A DNA stretch of 64,000 nt from Pseudomonas sp. B21-040 (GCF_024748695.1 NZ_CP087176.1:2101501-2165500); one strand, 5' to 3'; numbered from the stretch's first letter, positions 11,713 to 21,622 are shown. The notes: generated from the letters alone by a model not told the origin. A program made the numbers and translations.

Positions 11713-14406
11713 TCAGCGCTTCTCCAGCTTATCCGGCAGTGGCGCAAACAACGCTTCAATATCATCGTTCTGCAACTTCCAGTCCCCGGCCTTGCGTCCA
11801 TCCAGAACGCCGGCAGCCAGGTCGGATTTTTCTTTTTGCAGATGCTGAATCTTCTCTTCCACTGTGCCCCGGGCAATCATCTTGTAGACGAACACCGGTT
11901 TCTCCTGGCCAATTCTATAAGCCCGGTCAGTCGCCTGGTTTTCCGTTGCCGGGTTCCACCAAGGGTCATAGTGAATCACCGTATCCGCTTCGGTCAGGTT
12001 CAAACCAACACCGCCGGCCTTCAGGCTGATCAGAAAAATCTGACGCTTGCCGCTCTGAAATTCCTTCACCGGCGCACGTCGGTCGCGGGTTTGTCCCGTC
12101 AGCAGCGCGTACTCGACGCCACGCTTCTTCAGTTCGACTTCGATAAGCGCCAGCATTGACGTGAACTGCGAAAACAGCAGAATCCGCCGACCTTCTTCAA
12201 ACAATTCCTCAAGCATTTCCATCAAGCTGTCGAGCTTGCCCGATGTGCTGCCGCGAGACGGCAGGGCGGCATCGTTGACCAGGCGCAAATCACAGCACAC
12301 CTGACGCAGCTTCAGCAGCGCCTCAAGAATGATGATCTGGCTGCGCGCTACGCCTTTGCGGGTGATCTCGTCGCGGACCTTTTTGTCCATGGCCAGGCGC
12401 ATGGTTTCGTACACATCGCGCTGGGCTTCGTTGAGCTCGACCCAGTGAATGATCTCGGTCTTTGGCGGCAATTCTTTCGCGACCTGTTCCTTCGTCCTGC
12501 GCAAAAGGAACGGTTTGATCCGGCCGTTGAGGTGCGAAAGCCTGACTTCGCTTGCGCGTTTTTCAATCGGCACCCGGTAGTCGCTGTTGAAGCTTTTTAC
12601 ATCCCCCAGCCAGCCGGGCAGCAGGAAGTGAAACAGCGACCACAGCTCACCCAAATGGTTTTCCAGCGGTGTGCCACTCAGGCACAGGCGCTGGCGCGCA
12701 TTGAGCTCGCGGGCGGCCTGGGCTGCCTTGCTGTTGGGGTTCTTGATGTACTGCGCTTCATCCAGCACCAGTACGTGCAATGGCTGCGCGGCGAGGCGTT
12801 CGACGTCCTTGGGCAGCAGCGCATAGGTGGTCAGGATCAAGTCGTAATCGGCCAGATGGTCGAAATGTTTTTTGCGACTGGCGCCGTACAGTGCCAGCAC
12901 TTTGAGTTGCGGCGTGAAGTGCGCCGCTTCGTCGAGCCAGTTCGGGATCAGGCTGGTGGGCATCACCACCATGCACGGCCGATCCAGGCGCCCGGCATTT
13001 TTCTCGGTAAGAACATGCGCCAGGGTTTGTAGGGTTTTGCCCAGGCCCATGTCGTCCGCGAGAATCCCTCCGACCTCCAGTTGCCGTAACGACTGCATCC
13101 AGCTCAGGCCTTCCAGCTGATAGGGGCGCAGGGTTGCGTTCAAGCCTTCCGGTACGGTCGCGGTGTAGTCCTTGATGTCGCGAAGACGCTGGGCGAACGA
13201 GCGGATCTGTTCCCCGCCTTCCCACAGCAGCGGCATGTCTTCCAGCGGATTCAGGCGCGTGGCGTCAGCCTTGCTCAAGCGCAGCGTGGTTTCGCCGGGT
13301 TCTTGCAGATAGAACTCGCCGAGCGTCGCCAGTACCGGCTTCAAGCGCCCGAAGGGCAGGGCGACTTGCAGCGGGCCGTATTCGGAGTTCGGACGATTGG
13401 GAATGTTCACCAGAATCAGCTCGTCGTCGCGCCGGCGGGCCAGGCGCTCCGGGTTGAGGATTTCGGTGTGGGAGCGCATCAGGTTCAACAGGATCGGCAG
13501 TAAACTCAGGCGCTCGCCATTGACGATAATCCCCAGCTCGAGATCAAACCAGTCGCGCTCCGGTGCCTGCTCGACGGTGGCGTACCAGTCGTCCACGGCG
13601 GTCAGGTCGAAACCGAAGTCTTCGTCGATCTGCAATTCCCAACCTTGGGTGCGCAGCTTCGGCAGCTCATTCAGGGTGAACGTCAGCCAGGCACTGTCAT
13701 TGACCATCTCGTAGAGCTCGCCGGCGCTTTCCGGCAACGCTTTACTTTGCCGGGTGGCAATCTTGAAGCCAAGGATTCGCAGCTGTTCTCTGTAGGTTTG
13801 TTCGACGTCCGGGTGACGTTTTATCCGCAGCGTCTGGGTTTCCTGGCGAATCAGGATGTCGGTGTTCTTTTGTCCGCAGACGTATTCATCCAGATAGCTG
13901 AAAGACAACGCCGCGCGATGCTGGATATAGCGCTGCATTTTGCCGTTGCGCGGTTCGAAAGCGCTGAACTCGATACTCGCCAGCCACAGTCGCGGCACCG
14001 GTTGGACATTATCCACCAGGATTTGCGGAGGTGCTTTCGGGCTGCGGTTTTCCAGCACGGCCTGAAGTTTTTCCAGTAGCTCGGCGTCCTGCGCGGCGGC
14101 GGGGTAGTCCAGGGTTTCCTGGACCTTCAGCAGTACCGCTGCGCAATGTTTGCAGTTGTTGTGAACCGGGCAGGTGCACGTCGCGTCGACCATCAGCAAG
14201 GTGGCTTTGGCCGACTCGCGCAGGCGAATGGTCTGACGGTAAACGTTACCGCCAGAACCTTCGCACGCGGCGATAATCGTAGCATCGCCGACCTCGACGA
14301 TTCTGACGCGATTCTCCAGGGCGTAGCGACGGCCGCGCTCCAGGCTTTGCTCTTTGAACCGGCTGACCCAGGAAGGTCCCAGGGGTTTGCTCAGGGTCGA
14401 GGTCAT
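11713..14406 (-). CDS. SNF2/DEAD-like helicase with SWIM zinc finger
   Basis: 897-residue Swi2/Snf2 family ATPase. An N-terminal SWIM zinc finger (C77, C79, C85, H87 in CTCPVHNNCKH) is followed by about 300 residues without a recognised fold. The helicase core has Walker A DDMGLGKT (451-458), DEAQ (549-552), SGTPLEN (577-583) and a C-terminal helicase domain ending in the motif VI-like AYRIGQ. Such HepA-like proteins probably remodel protein-nucleic acid complexes; the specific role is unknown. The next gene on the strand (csiV-like) is only 11 bp upstream, so it probably belongs to the mfd-csiV transcript. Confidence 0.9.
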   Translation of the reverse strand: MTSTLSKPLGPSWVSRFKEQSLERGRRYALENRVRIVEVGDATIIAACEGSGGNVYRQTIRLRESAKATLLMVDATCTCPVHNNCKHCAAVLLKVQETLDYPAAAQDAELLEKLQAVLENRSPKAPPQILVDNVQPVPRLWLASIEFSAFEPRNGKMQRYIQHRAALSFSYLDEYVCGQKNTDILIRQETQTLRIKRHPDVEQTYREQLRILGFKIATRQSKALPESAGELYEMVNDSAWLTFTLNELPKLRTQGWELQIDEDFGFDLTAVDDWYATVEQAPERDWFDLELGIIVNGERLSLLPILLNLMRSHTEILNPERLARRRDDELILVNIPNRPNSEYGPLQVALPFGRLKPVLATLGEFYLQEPGETTLRLSKADATRLNPLEDMPLLWEGGEQIRSFAQRLRDIKDYTATVPEGLNATLRPYQLEGLSWMQSLRQLEVGGILADDMGLGKTLQTLAHVLTEKNAGRLDRPCMVVMPTSLIPNWLDEAAHFTPQLKVLALYGASRKKHFDHLADYDLILTTYALLPKDVERLAAQPLHVLVLDEAQYIKNPNSKAAQAARELNARQRLCLSGTPLENHLGELWSLFHFLLPGWLGDVKSFNSDYRVPIEKRASEVRLSHLNGRIKPFLLRRTKEQVAKELPPKTEIIHWVELNEAQRDVYETMRLAMDKKVRDEITRKGVARSQIIILEALLKLRQVCCDLRLVNDAALPSRGSTSGKLDSLMEMLEELFEEGRRILLFSQFTSMLALIEVELKKRGVEYALLTGQTRDRRAPVKEFQSGKRQIFLISLKAGGVGLNLTEADTVIHYDPWWNPATENQATDRAYRIGQEKPVFVYKMIARGTVEEKIQHLQKEKSDLAAGVLDGRKAGDWKLQNDDIEALFAPLPDKLEKR

Positions 14407-14417
14407 AGGGACTTCAA

Positions 14418-14984
14418 TCAGTCCGGAATTTCATCGGGGACTGGCCGAGGTGCAGGGGCGGTAAGCGAGGTGATCTTGATCAGCAAGCCGAGGTGGCCGT
14501 TGTCGAGGAAGTTCAGCTGGCCGTTCTTGGTATGGCTTTCTTGCTTGAGGCGCTCGCTGGCGGTGACCATGCCGTTGGCGTCGATCTGGTTAACCCAGAA
14601 ATCGGCGTCTACGTCGGTGAATCGTCCCAATTTCAGGTTCAGCGTGCCCTCGATCGGGAATTGGCCGAACTGTTCCTTGCCGTCGCTGATCGCGATTTTG
14701 CTCGGTGCTTCACCGAGTGTCTGTTGCCAGGCTTTGTGCAGCAACACGGTGTAGTCGGCGCTGGCGGTGAGTTTTTCCACTTCGCCATTCAGGCTTGGCG
14801 TACGCAGGCTGTCAGGTTTGATGCTTTGTGCGCCGGCGGCCCAGTCTTCCGGTGCTGCGCGGCTAACGATAGCAGGCACAGCGTTTTGGCGGACCAGAAT
14901 CATTTCGACCTGATACAGGTCATCGGCAAACGCCGTTGGAGCGACCAGGGTTGTCAGCAAGGTCAGTAAGCGAAACAGGCGCAT
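14418..14984 (-). CDS. CsiV-family periplasmic protein
   Basis: 188 residues with a clear signal peptide (MRLFRLLTLLTTLVAPTAFA, cleavage after residue 20), so it is periplasmic. The body resembles the CsiV family (VEMILVRQN near the N-terminus, a C-terminal GHLGLLIKIT strand). Vibrio and Shewanella CsiV proteins are peptidoglycan-associated partners of penicillin-binding protein 1A activation; whether that holds here is not known. The start at 14984 has GAAGGA upstream. It sits 10 bp after the mfd stop codon. Confidence 0.7.
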   Translation of the reverse strand: MRLFRLLTLLTTLVAPTAFADDLYQVEMILVRQNAVPAIVSRAAPEDWAAGAQSIKPDSLRTPSLNGEVEKLTASADYTVLLHKAWQQTLGEAPSKIAISDGKEQFGQFPIEGTLNLKLGRFTDVDADFWVNQIDANGMVTASERLKQESHTKNGQLNFLDNGHLGLLIKITSLTAPAPRPVPDEIPD

Positions 14985-14994
14985 GCGGCGTCCT

Positions 14995-17900
14995 TCAAGC
15001 AGTTTTCGGGATGAGGCACTCAAGCAGCGCCTCTACAGTATTAAAGCGCTCTTGCGGGCTTTCCATCGGGACCATGAATTTAAACATCGTGGCACCTTCG
15101 AATTTGTAGCGTTTGGGTTGGCCCTGAATCAGTTTGATCAGTGTCAGCGGGTCGACCGGCGTCTGCGCCGCGAACTCGATGCGGCCACCTTGCGGGCCGC
15201 CGTCGACTTTCTTGATGCCCAGCAGTTCGGCCTGCAGCTTCAGCGCGGTGATGCGCATCAGGTTCTTGGTCGGTTCCGGCAACAGGCCGAAACGGTCGAT
15301 CATTTCAACTTGCAAGTCTTTGAGGCCATCTTCATCGGTGGCCGAAGCAATGCGTTTGTAGAGAATCAATCGGGCGTGAACGTCCGGCAGATAGTCTTCG
15401 GGAATCAACGCCGGAACGCGCAGATTGACTTCCGGGCCACCGCCCAACGGCTGATCCAGGTTGGGTTGCTCGCCCTTGCGGATCGATTTCACCGCGCGCT
15501 CGAGCATTTCCATGTACAGCGTAAAGCCAACCGCCTGGATCTGCCCGCTTTGACCGTCGCCCAGCAACTCACCTGCGCCACGGATTTCCAGGTCGTTGGT
15601 GGCAAGCACGAAGCCCGCGCCGAGGTCCTGGGTGTTGGCAATCGCTTCCAGGCGTTTTTCTGCGTCCGGGGTAATTTGCTGGCGCGGCGGCGTCAGCAGG
15701 TAAGCGTAAGCCTGGTGGTGACTGCGCCCGACACGGCCGCGCAACTGGTGCAGTTGTGCCAGCCCGAATTTGTCGGCGCGCTCGATGATGATGGTGTTGG
15801 CGCTCGGCACGTCGATGCCGGTCTCGATGATGGTCGAGGCGATCAGCACGTTGAAGCGCTTGTGGTAGAAGTCGCTCATCACCTGTTCGAGTTCGCGTTC
15901 GCGCATTTGTCCGTGGCCGATGCCGATCCGCGCCTCTGGCACCAGTTCGGCGAGGTCGGCGGCGCATTTCTCGATGGTCTTCACGTCGTTGTGCAGGTAG
16001 TAAACCTGACCGCCACGCAGCAATTCCCGCAGCAGGGCCTCTTTGACCGTGCTCTTGTTCTGCTCCATGACGAAGGTGCGCACCGACAGGCGACGAGCCG
16101 GCGGGGTTGCGATGATCGACAGATCGCGCATGCCCGACACTGCCATGTTCAGCGTGCGCGGAATCGGCGTGGCGGTCAGGGTAAGAATGTCGACTTCGCT
16201 GCGCAACGCCTTCAGCTGTTCCTTCTGACGAACACCGAACCGGTGCTCTTCATCGATGATCACCAGCCCAAGGTTTTTGATCTTCACGTCATCTTGCAGC
16301 AACTTGTGGGTGCCGATGACGATGTCGATCTTGCCTTCGGCGAGATCCGCGACCGCGGCGTTCACTTCCTTGGTCGACTTGAAACGACTCATCACTTCCA
16401 CGGTCACCGGCCAATCGGCAAACCGGTCGCGGAAGCTGTTGTAGTGTTGCTGGGCGAGCAGGGTGGTCGGTACCAGAATGGCGACCTGACGACCGCCGTG
16501 CACGGCGATGAAGGCGGCGCGCATCGCCACTTCGGTCTTGCCGAAGCCAACGTCGCCGCAGACCAGGCGGTCCATCGGCTTCGGCGCGAGCATGTCGGCG
16601 CGTACCGCTTCAATGGTGGTTTGCTGGTCCGGGGTTTCTTCGAACGGGAAACCGGCGCTAAAGGTCGCGTAGTCGGCTTTCGGGTCTTCGAAGGCATAGC
16701 CTTCGCGCGCTGCACGACGTGCGTAGATGTCGAGCAGTTCGGCAGCCACGTCGCGCACCTGTTCGGCGGCTTTGCGTTTGGCTTTTTGCCAGGTTTCGGA
16801 GCCGAGACGGTGCAGCGGGGCCAAGGCATCGTCGCTGCCGGTGTAGCGAGCGATCAGGTGCAGGTTGGCCACCGGCACGTAAAGCTTGGCGCCTTCGGCG
16901 TATTGCAGCGTGAGGAATTCGGCCGCCTGATCGTCGATTTCCAGCGTCGCCAGCCCGAGGTATCGACCGACACCGTGATCGATATGCACCACCGGCGCGC
17001 CTTCGCGCAGTTCGGTGAGGTTCTTGATGACCGCATCGTTATTGGCGTCGGCGCGTTTTTCGCGACGACGGCGCTGCATCACTCGCTGACCGAACAGCGG
17101 GCTTTCGGCAACTAGCGCCAGCGCCGGATCATCGAGCACCAAGCCTTCGTCGAGCGGGGCAATGGTGATCGCCAGGCGTTCTTTGCTGGAGACAAAGTCC
17201 GGCCAGCTGTCGACGGTTTTCGGTCGCAGTTTCAGGCGTTCGAGTAATTCCAGCAGCACTTCGCGACGGCCCGCCGACTCGGCGGTAAACAGAACGCGTC
17301 CGGGGAATTCATCGAGGAAGCCGGCCAGTGCCGCCAATGGCTGAGTGGCCTTGGCTTCAATGGCCAGGTTTGGCAATTCCCGCGCCGGGAAGCGCTCTCG
17401 ACCGACACCGGTTTCCACGTCCTGTTGGCTGGCGACGACGCGGGGCCAGGTCTTCAGGCGTGCAAAGCAGTCTTCGACTGGAAGGAACAACTCGGCCGGC
17501 GGTAATAAAGGACGGGACGGGTCGACACGGCGTTCTTCGTAGCGATTGCGCACGTCGTTCCAGAAATTCTCCGCCGCCTGCTCGATGCCCGGCAGGGAAA
17601 ACACTTGCGTGTCCTGCGGCAGGTAATCGAACAGCGTCGAGGTTTCCTCAAAGAATAGCGGCAGGTAGTACTCGATACCTGCTGGTGTGATGCCACTGCT
17701 CAAATCCTGAAAGATCGGGCAGCGACGGAAATCGACATCGAAGCGCTCGCGAAAGCGTGCCTTGAAACGGGTGACCGCGTCTTTTTGCAGCGGAAACTCC
17801 CGCGCTGGCAGCAAGCGGACAGTGTCGACCTTATCGATGGAGCGCTGGTTTTCGGGATCGAATGTGCGCAGCGTCTCGATTTCATCATCAAACAGGTCGA

Positions 17901-18444
17901 TGCGGAACGGTAGTTTGCTGCCCATCGGGAACAGGTCGATCAGCGAGCCGCGCACGGTGAATTCGCCGTGCTCGTACACCGTGTCGACATAGCGATAACC
18001 GCTGGCTTCAAGCCGCGTGCGCATTTGTTCGACGTCGAGTTTCTGGCCAACATCCAGCACCAGGCTGCTGCCGAGCAGGAATTTGGTCGGCGCCAGGCGA
18101 TGCAGGGCTGTGGTGATCGGCACCACCAGAACGCCATGGTTCAGCTCCGGCAGCCTATATAAGGCAGCGATGCGCTGGGAAATGATGTCCTGGTGCGGCG
18201 AAAACAGATCGTAGGGCAGGGTTTCCCAGTCCGGGAAATGCAACACGGGCAAATCCGGGGCGAAGAAGCTCAGCTCCTGCTCCAGCCGTTCGGCGCTTTG
18301 GCTATCGGCGGTCAGCAGCAGGGTAAAGCGCTTGGCAGCGCTGGCAGCCTCGGCAATCGCCAGGCTGAGGGCAGCACCGGGCAGGTTGCCCCAATGCTGT
18401 TTACCTGCCGCGGCAGGGAGAAGCGGTAGACGCAGAACGGGCAC
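14995..18444 (-). CDS. mfd: Transcription-repair coupling factor Mfd
   Basis: 1149-residue Mfd, the ATP-dependent translocase that removes stalled RNA polymerase and recruits UvrA. Domains in order: UvrB-homology region (residues 1-350, LPVLHFPDWETLPYDLFSPH), RNA polymerase-interacting domain (near VVHIDHGVGRYLGL), RecA-like translocase with Walker A GDVGFGKTE and DEEH box (IIDEEHRFGV), and C-terminal TRCF domain. Full length compared with E. coli (1148). It is the first gene of an apparent mfd-csiV-SNF2 transcript and is divergent from gap. Confidence 0.97.
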   Translation of the reverse strand: MPVLRLPLLPAAAGKQHWGNLPGAALSLAIAEAASAAKRFTLLLTADSQSAERLEQELSFFAPDLPVLHFPDWETLPYDLFSPHQDIISQRIAALYRLPELNHGVLVVPITTALHRLAPTKFLLGSSLVLDVGQKLDVEQMRTRLEASGYRYVDTVYEHGEFTVRGSLIDLFPMGSKLPFRIDLFDDEIETLRTFDPENQRSIDKVDTVRLLPAREFPLQKDAVTRFKARFRERFDVDFRRCPIFQDLSSGITPAGIEYYLPLFFEETSTLFDYLPQDTQVFSLPGIEQAAENFWNDVRNRYEERRVDPSRPLLPPAELFLPVEDCFARLKTWPRVVASQQDVETGVGRERFPARELPNLAIEAKATQPLAALAGFLDEFPGRVLFTAESAGRREVLLELLERLKLRPKTVDSWPDFVSSKERLAITIAPLDEGLVLDDPALALVAESPLFGQRVMQRRRREKRADANNDAVIKNLTELREGAPVVHIDHGVGRYLGLATLEIDDQAAEFLTLQYAEGAKLYVPVANLHLIARYTGSDDALAPLHRLGSETWQKAKRKAAEQVRDVAAELLDIYARRAAREGYAFEDPKADYATFSAGFPFEETPDQQTTIEAVRADMLAPKPMDRLVCGDVGFGKTEVAMRAAFIAVHGGRQVAILVPTTLLAQQHYNSFRDRFADWPVTVEVMSRFKSTKEVNAAVADLAEGKIDIVIGTHKLLQDDVKIKNLGLVIIDEEHRFGVRQKEQLKALRSEVDILTLTATPIPRTLNMAVSGMRDLSIIATPPARRLSVRTFVMEQNKSTVKEALLRELLRGGQVYYLHNDVKTIEKCAADLAELVPEARIGIGHGQMRERELEQVMSDFYHKRFNVLIASTIIETGIDVPSANTIIIERADKFGLAQLHQLRGRVGRSHHQAYAYLLTPPRQQITPDAEKRLEAIANTQDLGAGFVLATNDLEIRGAGELLGDGQSGQIQAVGFTLYMEMLERAVKSIRKGEQPNLDQPLGGGPEVNLRVPALIPEDYLPDVHARLILYKRIASATDEDGLKDLQVEMIDRFGLLPEPTKNLMRITALKLQAELLGIKKVDGGPQGGRIEFAAQTPVDPLTLIKLIQGQPKRYKFEGATMFKFMVPMESPQERFNTVEALLECLIPKTA

Positions 18445-18545
18445 GGAAGGTTGAGCTCCAAGCGTTGCGACAAAGTCGGTAATTGTAGCGGTCCCGGGTG
18501 CCGCCTGTCAGTTGCAGACTGTGTCTATTACGCAGGTTTGGCGAA

Positions 18546-18609
18546 ATGTAGTGGTAAAGACAAAATTCGGCGGTTTTTTACTGGAAATGACTGGGTATGT
18601 AGTGGCAAA
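18546..18609 (+). promoter_or_regulatory. Direct repeats ATGTAGTGGYAAA upstream of gap
   Basis: ATGTAGTGGTAAA at 18546-18558 recurs as ATGTAGTGGCAAA at 18597-18609, start-to-start 51 bp, close to five helical turns. The arrangement looks like a two-site operator for a carbon-metabolism regulator. RccR (an RpiR-type, KDPG-responsive repressor of gluconeogenic genes in Pseudomonas) is a possible candidate from memory; its identity is not shown by the sequence. Confidence 0.45.
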
Positions 18610-18754
18610 ACCAATGAGTGTTACGGAGGGTTACGGATAAGGGCGCGCTGTCTCCAAAAAATTGACTGCGCTGAAAGCCCCGGTTTTATTGGGCTTTGGC
18701 GAGGCGTGATTTTTTTGAACAGGAAAATGTTACGGATCGCACGACAAGCGCGCA

Positions 18755-18783
18755 TTGCTACGGGAGGGAGTCGGCGGCATAAT
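18755..18783 (+). promoter_or_regulatory. Probable gap promoter
   Basis: TTGCTA (18755-18760), 17 bp, CATAAT (18778-18783). Transcription from about 18790 would give a leader of only about 30 bases before the GTG at 18823. Confidence 0.5.
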
Positions 18784-18822
18784 GTAGCCCCTTTTTTCTG
18801 CCCCTACATGTGGAAGGTTCCC

Positions 18823-20271
18823 GTGACTCAGAAGCCCGACCAGTGTCTTGGTGAATGGATCGACCGTGAAGCACTCGCAGAAGCGATGATTCCGCTTATC
18901 GGTCAGCTCTACCGCAATAACAACGTGGTGAGCTCGATCTATGGCCGCAGCCTGATCAACCGTTCAGTCATTGCGATTCTCAAAGCTCACCGCTTTGCTC
19001 GTCATCGTCAGTCCGATGACAGCGAATTGTCCGTCCACGAAACATTCCCGCTGCTCAAAGCGATGAGCGAGCTCAAGCTCGGCGCCGCTTCGGTAGACCT
19101 GGGCAAGCTTGCGGTCAAGTTCAAGACCGAAGGCAAAGGCCGTACTGCCGAGCAGTTCGTCCGTGAAGAACTGGCTGATGTGGTTGGTCAGCAAAACGTT
19201 GCCGCGCGCAAAGGCACCGACGTTGTCCTGTACGGCTTCGGTCGTATCGGCCGTCTGCTGGCGCGCATCCTGATCGAGAAAACCGGTGGTGGCGACGGCC
19301 TGCGTCTGCGCGCCATCGTTGTCCGCAAGGGCGCCGAGAACGATCTGGTCAAGCGTGCAAGCCTGCTGCGTCGTGACTCGGTTCATGGTCCGTTCGATGG
19401 CACCATCACCATTGATGAAGCCAACAGCACCATCACCGCCAACGGCAACCTGATCCAGGTTATCTACGCGAAAAACCCGACTGAAGTGGACTACACCCAG
19501 TACGGCATCAAAGACGCGCTGCTGGTGGACAACACCGGTGTATGGCGTGATGCCGACGGCCTGGGCCAGCACTTGGCTTGCCCGGGGATCGATCGCGTTG
19601 TTCTGACCGCGCCAGGTAAAGGCAAGCTGAAGAACATCGTTCACGGCATCAACCACGGTGAAATCACCGCTGATGACAAGATCGTTTCTGCCGCTTCCTG
19701 CACCACCAACGCCATCGTGCCGGTGCTGAAAGCTGTCAACGACAAGTTCGGCATCATCAATGGTCACGTTGAAACCGTTCACTCGTACACCAACGACCAG
19801 AACCTGATCGACAACTTCCACAAAGGCGATCGCCGTGGCCGTAGCGCCGCGCTGAACATGGTTATCACCGAGACCGGTGCTGCCACTGCTGCTGCCAAGG
19901 CTCTGCCTGAACTGGCTGGCAAGTTGACCGGTAACGCGATCCGCGTTCCGACGCCAAACGTGTCGATGGCCATTCTCAACCTGAACCTTGAGAAAGCCGC
20001 CACCCGCGAAGAGATGAACGAGTACCTGCGCTACATGGCGCTGCACTCCGATCTGCATAAGCAAATCGACTACGTCAATTCGCAGGAAGTGGTTTCCACC
20101 GACTTCGTTGGCTCGCGCCACGCAGGTGTTGTGGACGCTGAAGCGACCATTACCCAAGACAACCGCGTTGTTCTGTACGTTTGGTACGACAACGAGTTCG
20201 GTTACAGCTGCCAGGTAGTTCGCGTAATGGAAGACATGGCCGGTGTAAACCCGCCAGCTTTCCCGCGCTAA
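18823..20271 (+). CDS. gap: Glyceraldehyde-3-phosphate dehydrogenase, long form
   Basis: 482-residue GAPDH with about 125 extra N-terminal residues (VTQKPDQCLGEWIDREALAE...) before the Rossmann motif GFGRIGR. The active-site Cys293 lies in SAASCTTNAI, and the C-terminal NEFGYSCQ matches canonical enzymes. The extended form is known in Pseudomonas as a second GAPDH, besides the Gap-1 of the glucose cluster, and is linked to gluconeogenesis. The GTG at 18823 is preceded by GGAAGG at good spacing; many annotations would use ATG 18808. A strong terminator follows, so the gene is monocistronic. Confidence 0.93.
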   Translation: MTQKPDQCLGEWIDREALAEAMIPLIGQLYRNNNVVSSIYGRSLINRSVIAILKAHRFARHRQSDDSELSVHETFPLLKAMSELKLGAASVDLGKLAVKFKTEGKGRTAEQFVREELADVVGQQNVAARKGTDVVLYGFGRIGRLLARILIEKTGGGDGLRLRAIVVRKGAENDLVKRASLLRRDSVHGPFDGTITIDEANSTITANGNLIQVIYAKNPTEVDYTQYGIKDALLVDNTGVWRDADGLGQHLACPGIDRVVLTAPGKGKLKNIVHGINHGEITADDKIVSAASCTTNAIVPVLKAVNDKFGIINGHVETVHSYTNDQNLIDNFHKGDRRGRSAALNMVITETGAATAAAKALPELAGKLTGNAIRVPTPNVSMAILNLNLEKAATREEMNEYLRYMALHSDLHKQIDYVNSQEVVSTDFVGSRHAGVVDAEATITQDNRVVLYVWYDNEFGYSCQVVRVMEDMAGVNPPAFPR

Positions 20272-20290
20272 GCGCTATCCGCTGCAAATG

Positions 20291-20322
20291 AAAACGCCCC
20301 GACCTAGGTCGGGGCGTTTTTG
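20291..20322 (+). terminator. Terminator of gap
   Basis: Perfect palindrome of AAAACGCCCCGACCT and its complement (20291-20320), running into a T tract. Confidence 0.92.
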
Positions 20323-20398
20323 TTTGTGCGGTGATCATACCCTCATTTCTATCGCATAATGGCGGGCCTTGACGGCGTGTCTGGGCTTTTTTCAGGGG

Positions 20399-21424
20399 AT
20401 GCAGGATTTGTTGAAATGGCGGCTTTTCAGTCTCGTCACATTGATCGCCGCGTTGCCAGGCTGCGGCAACAGCGACTCCATGGAGAGTTTCGGCGGCCCG
20501 ACCATGGGCAGTACTTATTCGATCAAGTACGTGCGCCGCGAAGGTCTTCCCGCCCCAAAAGACGTCAAGGTCGAAGTCGAAAAAATCCTCGCTGAGGTCG
20601 ATCAACAAATGTCGACCTACCGCAGCGACTCGGACATCGAGCATTTCAACGATCTCCCTGCCAATCGCTGTCAAAAAATGCCTCCGCCCATCCTCAAGTT
20701 GATCCGTGTTGGCGAACAGCTGTCAGAGCAAAGCGAAGGCTCCTACGACTTGACGGTAGAACCATTGCTCAACCTTTGGGGGTTCGGCCCGCAGGCGCGA
20801 GCGGAAACTGTTCCCTCTGCTCAAGCGCAGGCAGAGGTTAGGCAGCGTGTCGGATACCAGCACCTGCGCATCGACGGTGATCAGTTGTGCAAGGATGCCG
20901 CCGTCGAAGTCGACTTCAACAGCATCGCCGCCGGTTATGCCGTCGACACCATTGCCGCAAAACTCGAAGCCATGGGTATCCACAATTACCTCGCCGAAGC
21001 CACGGGCGAACTCAAGGCTGCCGGCAAAAAAATCGATGGCTCAGCGTGGCGCGTCGCCCTGGAAGAGCCTCGTGACGACCAGCAAGTGGCGGAGCGCATC
21101 ATTGCTGTCGATGGCTATGGCGTTTCCACCTCCGGTGACTATCGCAATTATTTTCAGCAAGACGGAAGGCGTTATTCCCACACCTTCGATGCCCGCACTG
21201 GTGCTCCGGTCCTACACACTCTGGCGTCAGTAACGGTGATTCATCCTTCGGCATTGATGGCCGATGGACTATCGACGCTGTTGCTGATTCTCGGCCCTGA
21301 ACGGGGGTGGGACTATGCCCAGGCACATGACATCGGTGCATTCTTTGTGATTCGTGCCGATACAGGTTTCGTCACACGAACCAATCAGGCTTTCGAGCGG
21401 CTCAGCGGCGCAAAAACTGACTGA
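20399..21424 (+). CDS. apbE: FAD:protein FMN transferase ApbE (lipoprotein)
   Basis: 341-residue ApbE, which transfers FMN from FAD to a threonine of target flavoproteins such as NqrB/NqrC and RnfG. Typical motifs: GPTMGSTYSIKY at the start of the mature protein, DFNSIAAGYAVD (flavin/Mg site) and SGDYRNYF. The hydrophobic N-terminus ends in LPGC, a weak but plausible lipobox for export. The ATG at 20399 directly abuts an AGGGG, so the true start could be the TTG codons at 20408/20411. In PAO1 this position is preceded by the nqr operon; here that operon is missing. Confidence 0.9.
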   Translation: MQDLLKWRLFSLVTLIAALPGCGNSDSMESFGGPTMGSTYSIKYVRREGLPAPKDVKVEVEKILAEVDQQMSTYRSDSDIEHFNDLPANRCQKMPPPILKLIRVGEQLSEQSEGSYDLTVEPLLNLWGFGPQARAETVPSAQAQAEVRQRVGYQHLRIDGDQLCKDAAVEVDFNSIAAGYAVDTIAAKLEAMGIHNYLAEATGELKAAGKKIDGSAWRVALEEPRDDQQVAERIIAVDGYGVSTSGDYRNYFQQDGRRYSHTFDARTGAPVLHTLASVTVIHPSALMADGLSTLLLILGPERGWDYAQAHDIGAFFVIRADTGFVTRTNQAFERLSGAKTD

Positions 21425-21622
21425 GGACAATACGAAAGCTGGCGTTGTAGTGCAGGCAAAAGTAGCCTACGACGCGACCAAGGGTTAATGTGCGCGGCGT
21501 TGACGCTTCTATAGACTGTGTCCGGGTTCTGCACTGGCCCCAAATTGTTCCTTCACGCCACAGATTGGCGTGATTTAGCCGCAGGGTGCCGATGGCATCG
21601 CGGCCTGTTCTGAGGAGTACGC

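Larger units (their letters stand above)
18445..18822. other. Intergenic region between mfd and gap
   Basis: 378 bp between divergent genes. It stays open in the gap reading frame but codes for nothing protein-like. It holds a pair of direct repeats (18546-18609) and a likely gap promoter (18755-18783), listed separately. No small RNA is evident. Confidence 0.6.

Noticed and set aside
18451..18807. In-frame upstream extension of the gap coding region
   Set aside because: The frame is merely stop-free; a promoter-like element at 18755-18783 and the ribosome site at 18812-18817 place the real start at 18823 (or 18808).
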